Shown: positions 18,933 to 28,381, counted from the stretch's first letter. The stretch: 53,273 nucleotides of DNA from Sphingomonadales bacterium (GCA_006226685.1 SBGG01000105.1:1-53273); one strand, 5' to 3'. Translations and numbers: made by a program. The notes: a model not told the origin generated them from the sequence alone.

Positions 18933-21227
18933 ATGTCCACCCCCTCCCTGCCCTTGACCAATGCCGAACCACCCTATCTCGCCGGTCTGAACGAACCGCA
19001 GCGCGAGGCCGTGCTGACGACCGAGGGACCTGTGCTCGTGCTGGCGGGGGCAGGCACCGGCAAGACGGCGGCGCTGACCGCGCGCCTTGCCCATCTGATC
19101 GCGACGCGGCGCGCCTATCCGTCCGAAATTCTCGCCGTCACCTTCACCAACAAGGCGGCGCGCGAAATGCGCGAGCGCGTCGGCCGCCTGATCGGCGAGG
19201 CGGTGGAAGGCATGCCCTGGCTCGGCACCTTTCACAGCATCGGCGCGAAGATGCTGCGCCGTCATGCCGAACTGATGGGGTTGCAAAGCAATTTCACCAT
19301 TCTCGACACCGACGATCAGCTCCGCCTGCTGAAACAGATGATTCAGGCCGAGGGGATAGACGAGAAACGCTGGCCCGCGCGGCAACTGGCGAGCCTGATC
19401 GACCAGTGGAAAAACAAGGGCCTGACCCCCGCCGATGTCGGCCCGGCCGAGGCCGAACCCTATGCCCATGGCAAGGGACAACAGCTTTACGCCGCCTATC
19501 AGGAGCGGCTGCTCGCGCTCAACGCCTGCGATTTCGGTGATCTGTTGCTGCACCCGCTGACCCTGCTGCGCCGTGAGCGCGACGTGCTGGCGCAGTATCA
19601 GCAGCGCTTCCGCTATATCATGGTGGACGAATATCAGGACACCAACAGCGCCCAATATCTCTGGCTGCGCCTACTCGCTCAGGAGCGGAAAAATATCTGC
19701 TGCGTCGGCGACGATGACCAAAGCATCTATTCGTGGCGCGGCGCGGAGGTCGCCAATATCCTGCGGTTCGAACGGGATTTTCCGGGCGCGAAAATCGTCC
19801 GGCTCGAACAGAATTACCGCTCGACCCCGCATATTCTGGGCGCCGCGTCGGGCGTGATTGCAGGTAATTCGGAACGGCTGGGCAAGAGCCTGTGGACCGA
19901 AACCGATGTCGGCGAAAAAGTGCGCGTCATCGGCGTGTGGGACGGGCCGGAGGAAGCCCGCACCGTCAGCGACACGATAGAGAGCCTGCATCGCGCCGGC
20001 CAGCCGTTCGACGATTTCGCGATTCTGGTGCGCGCGCAGTTCCAGACCCGCGAATTCGAAGACCGCTTCATCCAGATCGGCCTGCCCTACCGCATTGTCG
20101 GCGGCTTCCGCTTTTACGAGCGCGCGGAAATACGCGACGCGCTCGCCTATCTGCGCCTCGTCGCGCAACCCTCCGACGATCTGGCGTTCGAACGTATCGT
20201 CAACGTCCCCAAGCGCGGGCTCGGCGACAAGGCGGTGGAGAAGATCCACCGGCTCGCCCGTGCCGAAGGGCTGCCCCTGCTCATCGCCGCCACGCGCATC
20301 ATCGACAGCGACGAACTGACGCCGCAGGCGCGCCGATCGCTCACCAATTTCATCGCCAATATCGGCCGCTGGCGCGATATGGCAAGCACCCTCCCCCATG
20401 CCGAACTGGCCCGCATCCTGCTGGACGAGAGCGGCTATACCGCGATGCTTCAGGCGGAACGCACCGCCGAATCCGCCGGGCGGCTGGAAAACCTGTCCGA
20501 ACTCGCCCGCGCGATGGAGGATTATGAAACGCTGGGCGAATTTCTCGAACATGTCAGCCTGGTGATGGACAATGACGCCGCCGAGGATGAGCGCAAGGTC
20601 ACGGTCATGACCATCCACGCCGCCAAGGGGCTGGAGTTCAACCATGTGTTCCTGCCGGGGTGGGAGGAAGGCGTTTTCCCGTCTCAGCGCGCGCTGGATG
20701 AAGGCGGTCTTTCCGCGCTGGAGGAGGAACGCCGCCTCGCCTATGTCGCGATCACCCGCGCGCGGCGCCATTGCACTATCCTCCACGCCGCCAATCGCCG
20801 CATCTACGGCCAGTGGACCAGTTCCATCCCGTCTCGCTTCATCGGCGAACTGCCCGCCGATCATGTCGAGGAGGAAAATACTATCGGCGGGGGCGCCAGC
20901 CTGTGGCGCGCCAACTGGGCCGACCAGCCCGATCCGTTTCGCGATACGGCGCGCGGCGCCGGACGCGGCCCCGGCTGGCAACGCGCGACCCGTTCCGGCA
21001 ATTTCGGCGGCGCCTCCCCGTCCTTGTCCGCCGCCCCGCAGGAGGCCCGTTCCCCGGCCATCTCCATGGCGGCAAAACCGCGCGACGATCTCGGCCTTGG
21101 CCAGCGCATCTTTCACCAGAAATTCGGCTATGGCACGATCGCGGCAATTGACGGCAACAAGCTGGAAATCGACTTCGAGCAAGCCGGTCGCAAGCGCGTA
21201 ATCGACAGCTTCGTGACCGCAGCCTGA
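18933..21227 (+). CDS. uvrD: DNA helicase II (UvrD/PcrA-type, superfamily 1A)
   Basis: A 3'-5' helicase of nucleotide-excision and mismatch repair. 764 residues. Walker A AGAGTGKT (~39-46), motif Ia VTFTNKAAREMRER, motif II YIMVDEYQDTNSAQ, motif III GDDDQSIYSWRGAE, motif IV RLEQNYRS, motif V VMTIHAAKGLEF and motif VI RRLAYVAITRARR. The C-terminus (LGQRIFHQKFGYGTI) is the Tudor-like RNA-polymerase-interacting tail of UvrD/PcrA. ATG 18933 follows the LexA box by 4 bp with no ribosome-binding site, so the mRNA may be leaderless. Earlier in-frame codons run through the operator and are unlikely. Confidence 0.97.
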   Translation: MSTPSLPLTNAEPPYLAGLNEPQREAVLTTEGPVLVLAGAGTGKTAALTARLAHLIATRRAYPSEILAVTFTNKAAREMRERVGRLIGEAVEGMPWLGTFHSIGAKMLRRHAELMGLQSNFTILDTDDQLRLLKQMIQAEGIDEKRWPARQLASLIDQWKNKGLTPADVGPAEAEPYAHGKGQQLYAAYQERLLALNACDFGDLLLHPLTLLRRERDVLAQYQQRFRYIMVDEYQDTNSAQYLWLRLLAQERKNICCVGDDDQSIYSWRGAEVANILRFERDFPGAKIVRLEQNYRSTPHILGAASGVIAGNSERLGKSLWTETDVGEKVRVIGVWDGPEEARTVSDTIESLHRAGQPFDDFAILVRAQFQTREFEDRFIQIGLPYRIVGGFRFYERAEIRDALAYLRLVAQPSDDLAFERIVNVPKRGLGDKAVEKIHRLARAEGLPLLIAATRIIDSDELTPQARRSLTNFIANIGRWRDMASTLPHAELARILLDESGYTAMLQAERTAESAGRLENLSELARAMEDYETLGEFLEHVSLVMDNDAAEDERKVTVMTIHAAKGLEFNHVFLPGWEEGVFPSQRALDEGGLSALEEERRLAYVAITRARRHCTILHAANRRIYGQWTSSIPSRFIGELPADHVEEENTIGGGASLWRANWADQPDPFRDTARGAGRGPGWQRATRSGNFGGASPSLSAAPQEARSPAISMAAKPRDDLGLGQRIFHQKFGYGTIAAIDGNKLEIDFEQAGRKRVIDSFVTAA

Positions 21228-21303
21228 TCGGCAACAGATGAAATTTGCCGCCTGCCAGTAATTCTGTGTTGCCGTAATCGGGCGACCCGTTCAAAGCACC
21301 GCC

Positions 21304-22614
21304 ATGACCAGCACCGGCCCTTCCGGCAATGCTCCGCCCCACCCCCTGCATTTCCGCGACTTCCGTTTCTATCTGATCGCGCGCCTTTCCACCCATGTCG
21401 CGCAATATGCGATGATATTGGTCATCGGCTGGCAGGCCTATGGCATCGCCCGCGAGACCATGAGTACCAATGCCGCGGCCGCGCAGCTCGGCTTTATCGG
21501 CCTTGCGCAATTCCTGCCGCTTTTCTTTCTGACACCAGTCAGCGGATGGGTGGCGGATCATTTCGACCGGCGCCACATTGCGCAGGCCACGGCTCTGCTG
21601 CAACTGGCCTGCGCGACGACATTGGCCATCGCCACATGGGAAGGCTGGATCAACCTGCCCATCATAGTCACCATCGCGGTTTTCCTGGGGGTGGCCCGCG
21701 CCTTCAGTGGCCCCGCCTTGTCCGCGCTCGCGCCCAATCTGGTAACGCCACCTGCATTGCCAAGGGCGATCGCCTTCTCCAGCACCGTCTGGCAGGTCGG
21801 CGTCATCATCGGCCCGGCGATTGGCGGCTATGCCTTTGCGATCCGGCACTGGGGCGCCTATGCGCTTGCCGTCCTGTTGTTCAGCATCGCCATTGTCGCA
21901 CTGGGGTGCATCGGCAAGGTGAAGCAGCCCACCCGCGACACCAGCCGCCGCCCGATCCGCCAGATGATCGACGGACTGGCCTATGTCCGGGGCAACCGGC
22001 TGGTGGCGGCGGCGATCACGCTCGATCTGTTCGCGGTGCTGCTGGCCGGAACCACGGCGCTGCTCCCCGTCTATGCCCGCGACATATTTCATGTCGGGCC
22101 GACCGGGCTGGGGCATCTCGCCGCCTCTCCGGCAATCGGCGCGGCGGTCACGGCGCTCTGGTTTTCATGCCGGCCGCTACGGCATGAGGTCGGCCTCAAA
22201 ATGCTGGCGGCGGTGATCGTCTTCGGCCTCGCCACCATGGTCTTCGGCGCGACCGCCTTTCTATCCCCCGCATGGGCCATGCCGGTCGCGCTGGGCGCGA
22301 TGATGGTCTGGGGCTGTGCCGACATGTTTTCCGTCTATGTCCGTCAATCGCTGATCCAGATTCATACGCCCGACGCGATGCGCGGGCGGGTGAGCAGCGT
22401 TTCGCACCTCACCGTCTCCGCCTCCAATGAACTGGGGGAAGCCGAATCGGGTTTCATGGCGGCATTTATCGGCCCCGTCGCGACGATCATTCTTGGCGGC
22501 GCCGGCGCAATTGTCATCACATTGATCTGGTCGAAGCTCTATCCGGAGCTTAGACTCGCACGTTCATTCGATCCGCCCAGAGACAGTGCGGCGGGCAAGC
22601 GGAAGGAAAGCTGA
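21304..22614 (+). CDS. MFS transporter of the EntS (MFS_3) type
   Basis: 436 residues with about 11-12 membrane segments. N-terminal HPLHFRDFRFYLIARLSTHVAQYAM and VSGWVADHFDRRHIAQ (the MFS motif A loop) are typical of the EntS/MFS_3 group of siderophore or drug exporters, as is MRGRVSSVSHLTVSASNELGEAESGFMA near the C-terminus. No siderophore genes are in the window, so the substrate is unknown. It starts 76 bp after uvrD and ends 3 bp before cysK, with which it is probably co-transcribed. Confidence 0.9.
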   Translation: MTSTGPSGNAPPHPLHFRDFRFYLIARLSTHVAQYAMILVIGWQAYGIARETMSTNAAAAQLGFIGLAQFLPLFFLTPVSGWVADHFDRRHIAQATALLQLACATTLAIATWEGWINLPIIVTIAVFLGVARAFSGPALSALAPNLVTPPALPRAIAFSSTVWQVGVIIGPAIGGYAFAIRHWGAYALAVLLFSIAIVALGCIGKVKQPTRDTSRRPIRQMIDGLAYVRGNRLVAAAITLDLFAVLLAGTTALLPVYARDIFHVGPTGLGHLAASPAIGAAVTALWFSCRPLRHEVGLKMLAAVIVFGLATMVFGATAFLSPAWAMPVALGAMMVWGCADMFSVYVRQSLIQIHTPDAMRGRVSSVSHLTVSASNELGEAESGFMAAFIGPVATIILGGAGAIVITLIWSKLYPELRLARSFDPPRDSAAGKRKES

Positions 22615-22617
22615 GAC

Positions 22618-23547
22618 ATGAAGGCAGCAAATATCCTCGAAACCATCGGCCATACGCCGCACGTCCGGATCAACCGGCTCTATGGCGACCTCCCGGGCGG
22701 GACCGAGGTCTGGGTAAAGTCGGAACGGTCCAACCCCGGCGGATCGATCAAGGACCGTATCGCGCTGGCGATGATCGAGGCGGCGGAACAGAGCGGCGAG
22801 TTGAAACCCGGTGGCACGATCGTCGAGCCGACCTCCGGCAATACCGGCGTCGGGCTGGCGATGGTCGCGGCGGTGAAAGGGTATAAGCTCATCCTCGTCA
22901 TGCCGGAAAGCATGTCGATCGAGCGGCGGCGGCTAATGCTCGCTTATGGTGCGAGCTTCGACCTGACGCCCAAGGAAAAGGGCATGAAGGGCGCGATCGA
23001 ACGCGCGCTGGAACTGGTCACGCAAACCCCCGGCGCGTGGATGCCGCAACAGTTCGAAAACCCGGCCAATGTGGAGGTGCATGCACGCACCACCGCGCAG
23101 GAAATTCTCGCCGATTTCGCCGACTCGCCGATCGACGTGCTCATCACCGGCGTGGGCACCGGCGGTCATCTTTCCGGCACTGCGCGGGCGCTGAAGGAGG
23201 AGTGGCCGACGCTGAAGGTCTTCGCCGTCGAACCGGCATTGTCTCCGGTCATCAGCGGCGGCGCGCCCGGCCCCCACCCGATTCAGGGCATCGGCGCAGG
23301 ATTTGTTCCGGCCAATCTCGATACCCGCCTGCTGGATGGCGTGATCCAGGTCGATGCGGGCGACGCGAAGGACATGGCCCGCCGCGCCGCACGCGAGGAA
23401 GGCCTGCTGGTCGGCATCTCGTCCGGGGCAACACTCGCCGCGATCGGAAAAAAGCTGCCCGAACTAGCACCGGGCAGCCGCATTCTCGGCTTCAACTATG
23501 ATACCGGCGAACGCTATCTTTCCGTTCCCGACTTCCTGCCCGAATAA
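22618..23547 (+). CDS. cysK: Cysteine synthase (O-acetylserine sulfhydrylase)
   Basis: A PLP enzyme making cysteine from O-acetylserine and sulfide. 309 residues. The PLP lysine is in [13 protein letters not shown] (~residue 43), the substrate loop is [12 protein letters not shown] (~68-79), and the phosphate-binding glycine loop is [18 protein letters not shown] sits near the C-terminus. CysK is more likely than CysM because of overall length and the EPTSGNTG motif. It starts 3 bp after the MFS gene. Confidence 0.95.
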   Translation: MKAANILETIGHTPHVRINRLYGDLPGGTEVWVKSERSNPGGSIKDRIALAMIEAAEQSGELKPGGTIVEPTSGNTGVGLAMVAAVKGYKLILVMPESMSIERRRLMLAYGASFDLTPKEKGMKGAIERALELVTQTPGAWMPQQFENPANVEVHARTTAQEILADFADSPIDVLITGVGTGGHLSGTARALKEEWPTLKVFAVEPALSPVISGGAPGPHPIQGIGAGFVPANLDTRLLDGVIQVDAGDAKDMARRAAREEGLLVGISSGATLAAIGKKLPELAPGSRILGFNYDTGERYLSVPDFLPE

Positions 23548-23627
23548 GGGCGGGAAGCCGTAACCCGGGCGGCAGCGCGGCGGACGCACCGCAGCCTGAA
23601 AATGCTTTGCCGCCGCGCAGGCTTAAC

Positions 23628-23660
23628 CGGAATGCGATGAACCACCTTCATCGCATTCCG
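23628..23660. repeat. Perfect 13-bp inverted repeat between convergent genes
   Basis: CGGAATGCGATGA (23628-23640) and TCATCGCATTCCG (23648-23660) pair perfectly around a 7-base loop. No T-tract on either side. It lies between cysK and the convergent acyl-CoA dehydrogenase and may end transcription from both sides. GCCTGAAAATGC just before it resembles the repeat near 9675. Confidence 0.6.
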
Positions 23661-23718
23661 ACAGGTCAAGCGCTGCAAGGGGCCAAGCACTACAAGGGAC
23701 TGCACCCGGCGGCGGTTC

Positions 23719-25521
23719 TTACCGGTCGGCGAACATTTCAGGCGGCAAGGCCATCAGGCTTTCTGCCCCACCCTCGATCTTGCGGCGCAGTGCCCCGGCA
23801 TCGGGCATGATCCGTTCGGCATAGAAGCGCGCCGTCACCAGCTTTGCCTCCAGCCAGGCCTTGTCGTCATCGCCCGCATCGATCCGTTCCAGCGCCGCCT
23901 TGGCCATGCGCAGCCACATCAGGCCAGTCGAAACAATGCCCATGATATGCATATAGGGATAGGCGGCCGCCCCGGCATTTTCCGGGTTGGTCATCGCATT
24001 CTGCATCAGCCACATGGTCGCGGCCTGAAGTTGCCCGTTGGCCTTTTCCAGCGCCTCGGCCAGAGCGACAAGCCGCTCATCCTGCTTCGCTTCGGCCACC
24101 TCGGCGGCGAGGGTCTTGAAGAAAAGCTGGATCGCCCGCCCGCCATTTTGCGCCAGCTTGCGCCCGATCAGGTCCATCGCCTGCACGCCATTGGCGCCTT
24201 CATAGATCTGGGCGATGCGCGCATCGCGCACATATTGCTCCATCCCCCATTCGCGGATGTAGCCATGGCCGCCGAAAATCTGCTGGCAATTGACCGCGAT
24301 CTCGAACCCCTTATCGGTGCCATAGCCCTTGATCACCGGGGTCAGCAGCGACAGCAGATCGTCGGCCGCCTGCCGCTCCTCCTCGCTCTCCGCATGTTCG
24401 GCCAGATCGACCTGCAACCCGCCCCAGAGCATCAGCGCCCGCATCCCCTCGGTAAGGGCCTTGGCCTCCATCAGCATCCGGCGGACATCGGGATGGACGA
24501 ATAGCAGGTCCGCCTTTTCCTGCGGGTCGGCGGGACCGGTCAGCGCCCGCCCCTGCCGCCGTTCGCGCGCATAATGGACGGCATTCTGATAGGCGACCTC
24601 GGCCAGCCCCAGCCCCTGCACCCCGACCAGCAGGCGTGCCGTGTTCATCATGATGAACATCGCGGCAAGGCCCTTATTCTCCTCGCCCACCATCCATCCG
24701 GTCGCCCCGTCATAATTCATCACACAGGTGGCGTTGCCGTGAATACCCATCTTGTGCTCGATCGATCCGCACGACACCGCATTGGGTTCGCCGGGCGTCC
24801 CGTCCGCATTCACCAGAAATTTGGGCACGATGAAAAGGGAAATGCCCTTGCTGCCCTCCGGTGCGCCCGGCGTCTTGGCCAGCACCAGATGAATGATGTT
24901 CTCGGCAAGATCATGTTCGCCAGCGGAAATGAAGATCTTGGTCCCGGTGATCGCGAAGCTGCCATCCGCATTGGGTACCGCGCGGGTCTTGATGAGGCCG
25001 AGATCGGTGCCGCAATGCGGCTCGGTCAGGTTCATCGTCCCGGTCCATGTCCCCGCGACCATCTTGGGCAACCAGTCGGCTTTCTGTTCATCGCTGCCCT
25101 TGGCGAGGATTGCCTCGATCGCCCCGGCGGTAAGGCCATGATACATGGAAAGCGACTGATTGGCGGCAATCATATATTCGCTGAACGCGGTGGCGACAGC
25201 GGACGGAAGGCCCTGCCCGCCATAGGCGACAGGCGCATGCAGCGTGGTCCAGCCTGCGGCGACGAACTGGTCATAGGCCTGCTTGAACCCATCGGGCGTG
25301 GTGACGCTGCCGTCCGCATGACGGGTGCAGCCCTGTTCATCGCCAGACCGGTTCAGCGGGAAAAATACCTCCGCCGCAAACTTGCCGCCTTCTTCCAGCA
25401 CCGCCGAAACGAGATCGGCCGACACCGCCTCAAATCCCGGCTTGCCTTCATGGCGGCCAAGGCCCAGCACATGATCGAGAATGAAGCGCGTGTCCCTGAC
25501 CGGCGGATTATAACTAGGCAT
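23719..25521 (-). CDS. Acyl-CoA dehydrogenase with C-terminal extension (DmdC/FadE-like)
   Basis: 600 residues from ATG 25521 (AGGAG upstream). A flavoenzyme that oxidises acyl-CoA thioesters and passes electrons to ETF. Middle-domain signatures are GTMNLTEPHCGTDLGLIKTRA and GTKIFISAGEHDLAENI; the C-terminal domain has IFGGHGYIREWGMEQYVRDARIAQIYEGANGVQAMDL, with the active-site glutamate in YEGANG. After that comes an extra ~130-residue helical domain typical of the long family that includes methylmercaptopropionyl-CoA dehydrogenases. Chain-length preference is unknown. A MerR regulator gene lies 105 bp upstream on the same strand, so co-regulation by acyl-CoA-type signals is inferred. ETF-QO (34.9 kb) and etfB (53.2 kb) provide the electron route. 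Confidence 0.93.
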   Translation of the reverse strand: MPSYNPPVRDTRFILDHVLGLGRHEGKPGFEAVSADLVSAVLEEGGKFAAEVFFPLNRSGDEQGCTRHADGSVTTPDGFKQAYDQFVAAGWTTLHAPVAYGGQGLPSAVATAFSEYMIAANQSLSMYHGLTAGAIEAILAKGSDEQKADWLPKMVAGTWTGTMNLTEPHCGTDLGLIKTRAVPNADGSFAITGTKIFISAGEHDLAENIIHLVLAKTPGAPEGSKGISLFIVPKFLVNADGTPGEPNAVSCGSIEHKMGIHGNATCVMNYDGATGWMVGEENKGLAAMFIMMNTARLLVGVQGLGLAEVAYQNAVHYARERRQGRALTGPADPQEKADLLFVHPDVRRMLMEAKALTEGMRALMLWGGLQVDLAEHAESEEERQAADDLLSLLTPVIKGYGTDKGFEIAVNCQQIFGGHGYIREWGMEQYVRDARIAQIYEGANGVQAMDLIGRKLAQNGGRAIQLFFKTLAAEVAEAKQDERLVALAEALEKANGQLQAATMWLMQNAMTNPENAGAAAYPYMHIMGIVSTGLMWLRMAKAALERIDAGDDDKAWLEAKLVTARFYAERIMPDAGALRRKIEGGAESLMALPPEMFADR

Positions 25522-25626
25522 CACCTGCTCTCCTGCATTTATACGTTTCTTTTTCACGATCCGGCTTGGCCAGCCTCTGTCACCCAATAGTCCCGGCCAC
25601 CCGCGATCCCCTGCTCGTCCGCTGTC

Positions 25627-26061
25627 TCAGTCGGACGGCTCCAGCTTTATCGCCGCTTCCACCAATGCCACGAAAGCAGCCAGTTCATCGATCGCACCGT
25701 CAATATCCGCCCGCTGCCGCTCGAGCAGGCCGATCCTCTCCCGGCATTTCCTGATGGTCACTTCGCGCTGCCTCGCGCGGCCATCGTCCAGATCGTAAAG
25801 GTCGATCATCTCGCGAATGTCGGCCAGGCTGAACCCGACCCGCTTTGCGCGCAAGATCCAGGCCAGACGGGCCCGGTCGCGCTTGCCGTAAATGCGCGTC
25901 GACCCCTTGCGATGGGGAGAGATCAGCCCCTCATCTTCATAAAAGCGTAACGCGCGTGGCGTTACCTCAAACTCGGTGGCCAGTTCCGAAATGCTGTACC
26001 TATCCTGTTGCCGCAGATCGGGCACATCGACCCGTCCGGGATGTATCATCGTCTTGTTCAT
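25627..26061 (-). CDS. MerR-family regulator (LiuR-like)
   Basis: 144 residues. An N-terminal winged HTH (YSISELATEFEVTPRALRFYEDEGLISPHRKGSTRIYGKRDRARL, ~residues 22-66) is followed by a coiled-coil dimerisation helix. There are no metal-binding cysteines, as in the LiuR type that senses CoA intermediates of branched-chain amino-acid or fatty-acid breakdown. The operator found 21 bp upstream (ACGT half-sites) fits the published LiuR consensus. It sits upstream of the acyl-CoA dehydrogenase in the same direction. ATG 26061 was chosen; ATG 26049 is an alternative. Autoregulation is inferred. Confidence 0.88.
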   Translation of the reverse strand: MNKTMIHPGRVDVPDLRQQDRYSISELATEFEVTPRALRFYEDEGLISPHRKGSTRIYGKRDRARLAWILRAKRVGFSLADIREMIDLYDLDDGRARQREVTIRKCRERIGLLERQRADIDGAIDELAAFVALVEAAIKLEPSD

Positions 26062-26075
26062 GGGTCGGATTCTAT

Positions 26076-26097
26076 TTTACGTTTACGTTTACGTCAA
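26076..26097 (-). promoter_or_regulatory. Overlapping LiuR-type operators
   Basis: TTTACGTTTACGTCAA (26082-26097) is a near-perfect palindrome of the LiuR type (read on the minus strand, TTGACGTAAACGTAAA). A second, overlapping half-palindrome starts at 26076, giving three ACGT cores 6 bp apart. Placed directly upstream of the MerR gene. Confidence 0.65.
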
Positions 26098-26102
26098 CCC
26101 CG

Positions 26103-26660
26103 TCAGAGGGAGCAAAGCGGGCTTCCCTTGACCGAACGAGCATCCGCCGCAACCGACGCACTGGCGGAAACGCGGGGGAAGGTCACGCCTTCCAGGGTCC
26201 CCCGCTCTGAACACAGGCGCTCACATCCGACATCAAGCGCGCCCGGCAACATGATGCGGTCGCCCTCATAACGCGCTACGATCAGGCAGGCGGAACGGGC
26301 GAAATTCATCACCAGCCGGTCGCCGGAACGCCGCACCGTGCCATGGCCGTGACATTCGATATTTTCCCCGAACATAGCCTCCAGTCCGAACCACATCGTT
26401 CCATCGCTCCCCGGCACAATGCAGAGGCTGTCGCGTCCTGCTTCATGACGATGACGATAAAGGCCCACCGGCGACATATGGGCACTGTCGGCGATCACCC
26501 CCGCATCAATCGCCGCCCGTTCAAGCGCGGCGGCGGCAGGAGTCATAGCGGCATTTGCTGCGCCATTTTCCACCCGTTCCGCCTGCGGCGCAACCCTGCC
26601 ACAGCCCGCAACCAGCCCTGCAAGCGACAGGCAGAACAATAACGTCGAGTGGTTAGGCAT
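26103..26660 (-). CDS. Putative lipoprotein of unknown function
   Basis: 185 residues from ATG 26660 (AAAGGA 5 nt upstream). The signal sequence [21 protein letters not shown] ends in a lipobox (LVAGC), so the protein should be lipid-anchored. The mature part carries an Ala-rich linker, then a compact domain with [41 protein letters not shown] and [22 protein letters not shown]. These contain three spaced cysteines and look like a small beta-rich fold; a fourth pair (CERLCSERG) follows. No family recognised. The start overlaps the end of hisI by 8 bases, so translation is probably coupled. Confidence 0.75.
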   Translation of the reverse strand: MPNHSTLLFCLSLAGLVAGCGRVAPQAERVENGAANAAMTPAAAALERAAIDAGVIADSAHMSPVGLYRHRHEAGRDSLCIVPGSDGTMWFGLEAMFGENIECHGHGTVRRSGDRLVMNFARSACLIVARYEGDRIMLPGALDVGCERLCSERGTLEGVTFPRVSASASVAADARSVKGSPLCSL

Positions 26661-27018
26661 CGATCCTTTCCAGACCATCCGGCCCGACCCGGCGATAGAA
26701 ACAGCTCCGCTCGCCAGTGTGACAGGCGGGACCAGCCGGAATGGCAAGAACCCAGAGCGCATCCTGATCGCAATCGATCCGCATCTCCTTCACCGCCAGC
26801 ACATGGCCCGAGGTTTCGCCTTTCTTCCACAGCTTTTTCCGGCTGCGCGACCAGAAATGAGCAAAACCGGTGCTGCGCGTCATCGCCAGCGCTTCCGCAT
26901 TCATATGGGCGAGCATCAGCACTTCGCCGCTCCCCGCATCCGTTACGACAGCGGTGATGAGGCCGTTGGCATCATATTTGGGATCAAGGACAAGGCCGGT
27001 TTCGCGATCTTTACACAT
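26653..27018 (-). CDS. hisI: Phosphoribosyl-AMP cyclohydrolase
   Basis: A Zn/Mg enzyme of histidine synthesis that opens the purine ring of PR-AMP. 121 residues, the monofunctional form with no HisE domain. Motifs: [27 protein letters not shown], the Mg-binding DCDQDA (~residues 82-87) and zinc cysteines in [11 protein letters not shown]. It is separated from the other his genes. It follows an intergenic hairpin and overlaps the lipoprotein gene. Confidence 0.96.
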   Translation of the reverse strand: MCKDRETGLVLDPKYDANGLITAVVTDAGSGEVLMLAHMNAEALAMTRSTGFAHFWSRSRKKLWKKGETSGHVLAVKEMRIDCDQDALWVLAIPAGPACHTGERSCFYRRVGPDGLERIDA

Positions 27019-27030
27019 ATCCTTGCCTTA

Positions 27031-27076
27031 GAGCATTTCCGGGCCGGAGGGAAATATCCGCCCGCCCCGGAAATGC
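27031..27076. repeat. Intergenic hairpin with AGAGCATTTCC motif
   Basis: GCATTTCCGGG (27033-27043) pairs with CCCGGAAATGC (27066-27076), with an inner CGGA/TCCG pair. It opens with AGAGCATTTCC, related to the copy near 9675-9691. It lies between hisI and the methyltransferase gene; no T-tract. Confidence 0.55.
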
Positions 27077-27139
27077 AGTAAAATATGGGGCAGGCCATGG
27101 CATCGCTGTGGCCCGGACGCACGCACGGCGCCCGGCGGG

Positions 27140-28339
27140 CTATCGCCGGAATATTCCCGCCAGTTCGACATGGGTGGACCAACGGAACTGACCGACCGGG
27201 CGCACACTTTCCAGCCGATAGCCGCTTTCGATCAATGTCTTGGCATCGCGGGCGAAGCTACCCGGGTTACAGGAGATATAGGCGATGACCGGAACGGTGG
27301 AAGCCGCAAGCTGCGCCACCTGTTCCCGCGCACCCGCGCGCGGCGGATCGAGCAGGATCGCGCCGAAACGGTTGAGCTCCTCCGGCGTCAGCGGACGACG
27401 AAACAGATCGCGATGATCCACCGCCACCTGCCGCTGTGCGCGATTGGCGGCAGCCTTCAGCGCCAGCACGAGATCGCGCGCGGCCTCGGCGGCATAGACG
27501 CGTTTCCCTTCACCCAGCGACAGCGCGAATGTGCCCATGCCGCAGAACAGGTCAGCCCAGATGTCTACGCCATCCAGCGCCGGGCGAACCGCATCGACCA
27601 GCGCCCGCTCACCGTCCGCCGTCGCCTGCAAAAAGGCATGGGGCGGGCTGGCCACCGCAACGCCGCCGAAACTGATCGTCACCGGTTCCGGCTCATAGCG
27701 GGTCTGCGGACCGAAGCCATCGTCGATAGACAGGCGGGCAAGGCGGTGCTTTTGCGCGAAGGCGATCAACCGCTCCGTCGCCTCCAGCCCGTCGGCCTCT
27801 ACGCCTTCGATCAGCAGATCAATGCCCTGATCGGCCAGCGTCATCTTCGCCTGACATCCCCGCCGGTCGCCCAGCATCGGCCCGATCAGATCGCGCAGCG
27901 GCGCCACCAGCGCGAATAATGCCGGGTCCAGCACCGCGCACATGTCCATATCGACGATGCGATGGCTGTTCCCGCTCGAAAAGCCGAGATGCACCTTGCG
28001 GCCGAAACGGGCGGCCCGCAACGCAGCGCGACGGCGCGAGCCCGGCGGCGACACATGAGCGGGCAACACTTCGCCCGCTTCCACGCCCTGCCCGACCAGC
28101 GCCCCGGCCACCCGGTCCCGCACATAGGCGGCGAAGCTCTCCTCATCGAGATGCTGAAGCTGGCACCCGCCGCACAAGGGGTAATGACGACAGGGCGGAT
28201 CGACATGATGCGGCCCGAAATCGAGACCGCCATCGGCGCGCAGCCGGTCGCCCGGCGCGCTCATCGGCACATGGCGGCCATCGGCGGTCACGCCATCTCC
28301 CTTGGCCGCAATACGGATGACAAGCCCCGGATCAGTCAT
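27140..28339 (-). CDS. rlmD: RNA uracil-C5 methyltransferase (RlmD/TrmA family)
   Basis: 399 residues. An N-terminal cysteine set for a 4Fe-4S cluster (PPCRHYPLCGGCQLQH, ~residues 49-64, with a further Cys in DMDMCAV) follows a reduced TRAM region. The SAM-binding site is ADLFCGMGTFALSL (~262-275). The catalytic nucleophile lies in AYISCNPGSFARD (~353-365) and the family DPPRAG motif is at ~331. These fit RlmD (m5U1939 of 23S rRNA) better than TrmA, which lacks the cluster. RlmC-type activity cannot be excluded. Downstream hairpin at 27031-27076. Confidence 0.9.
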   Translation of the reverse strand: MTDPGLVIRIAAKGDGVTADGRHVPMSAPGDRLRADGGLDFGPHHVDPPCRHYPLCGGCQLQHLDEESFAAYVRDRVAGALVGQGVEAGEVLPAHVSPPGSRRRAALRAARFGRKVHLGFSSGNSHRIVDMDMCAVLDPALFALVAPLRDLIGPMLGDRRGCQAKMTLADQGIDLLIEGVEADGLEATERLIAFAQKHRLARLSIDDGFGPQTRYEPEPVTISFGGVAVASPPHAFLQATADGERALVDAVRPALDGVDIWADLFCGMGTFALSLGEGKRVYAAEAARDLVLALKAAANRAQRQVAVDHRDLFRRPLTPEELNRFGAILLDPPRAGAREQVAQLAASTVPVIAYISCNPGSFARDAKTLIESGYRLESVRPVGQFRWSTHVELAGIFRR

Positions 28340-28381
28340 GGGCGGAAATGAAAATCGGCATTAAGACCAGCATGGGATTCC

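Noticed and set aside
26076..26097. TTTACG tandem repeat as a possible microsatellite or CRISPR-like unit
   Set aside because: Only three 6-bp units, at a promoter, and matching a known operator pattern; no array elsewhere.
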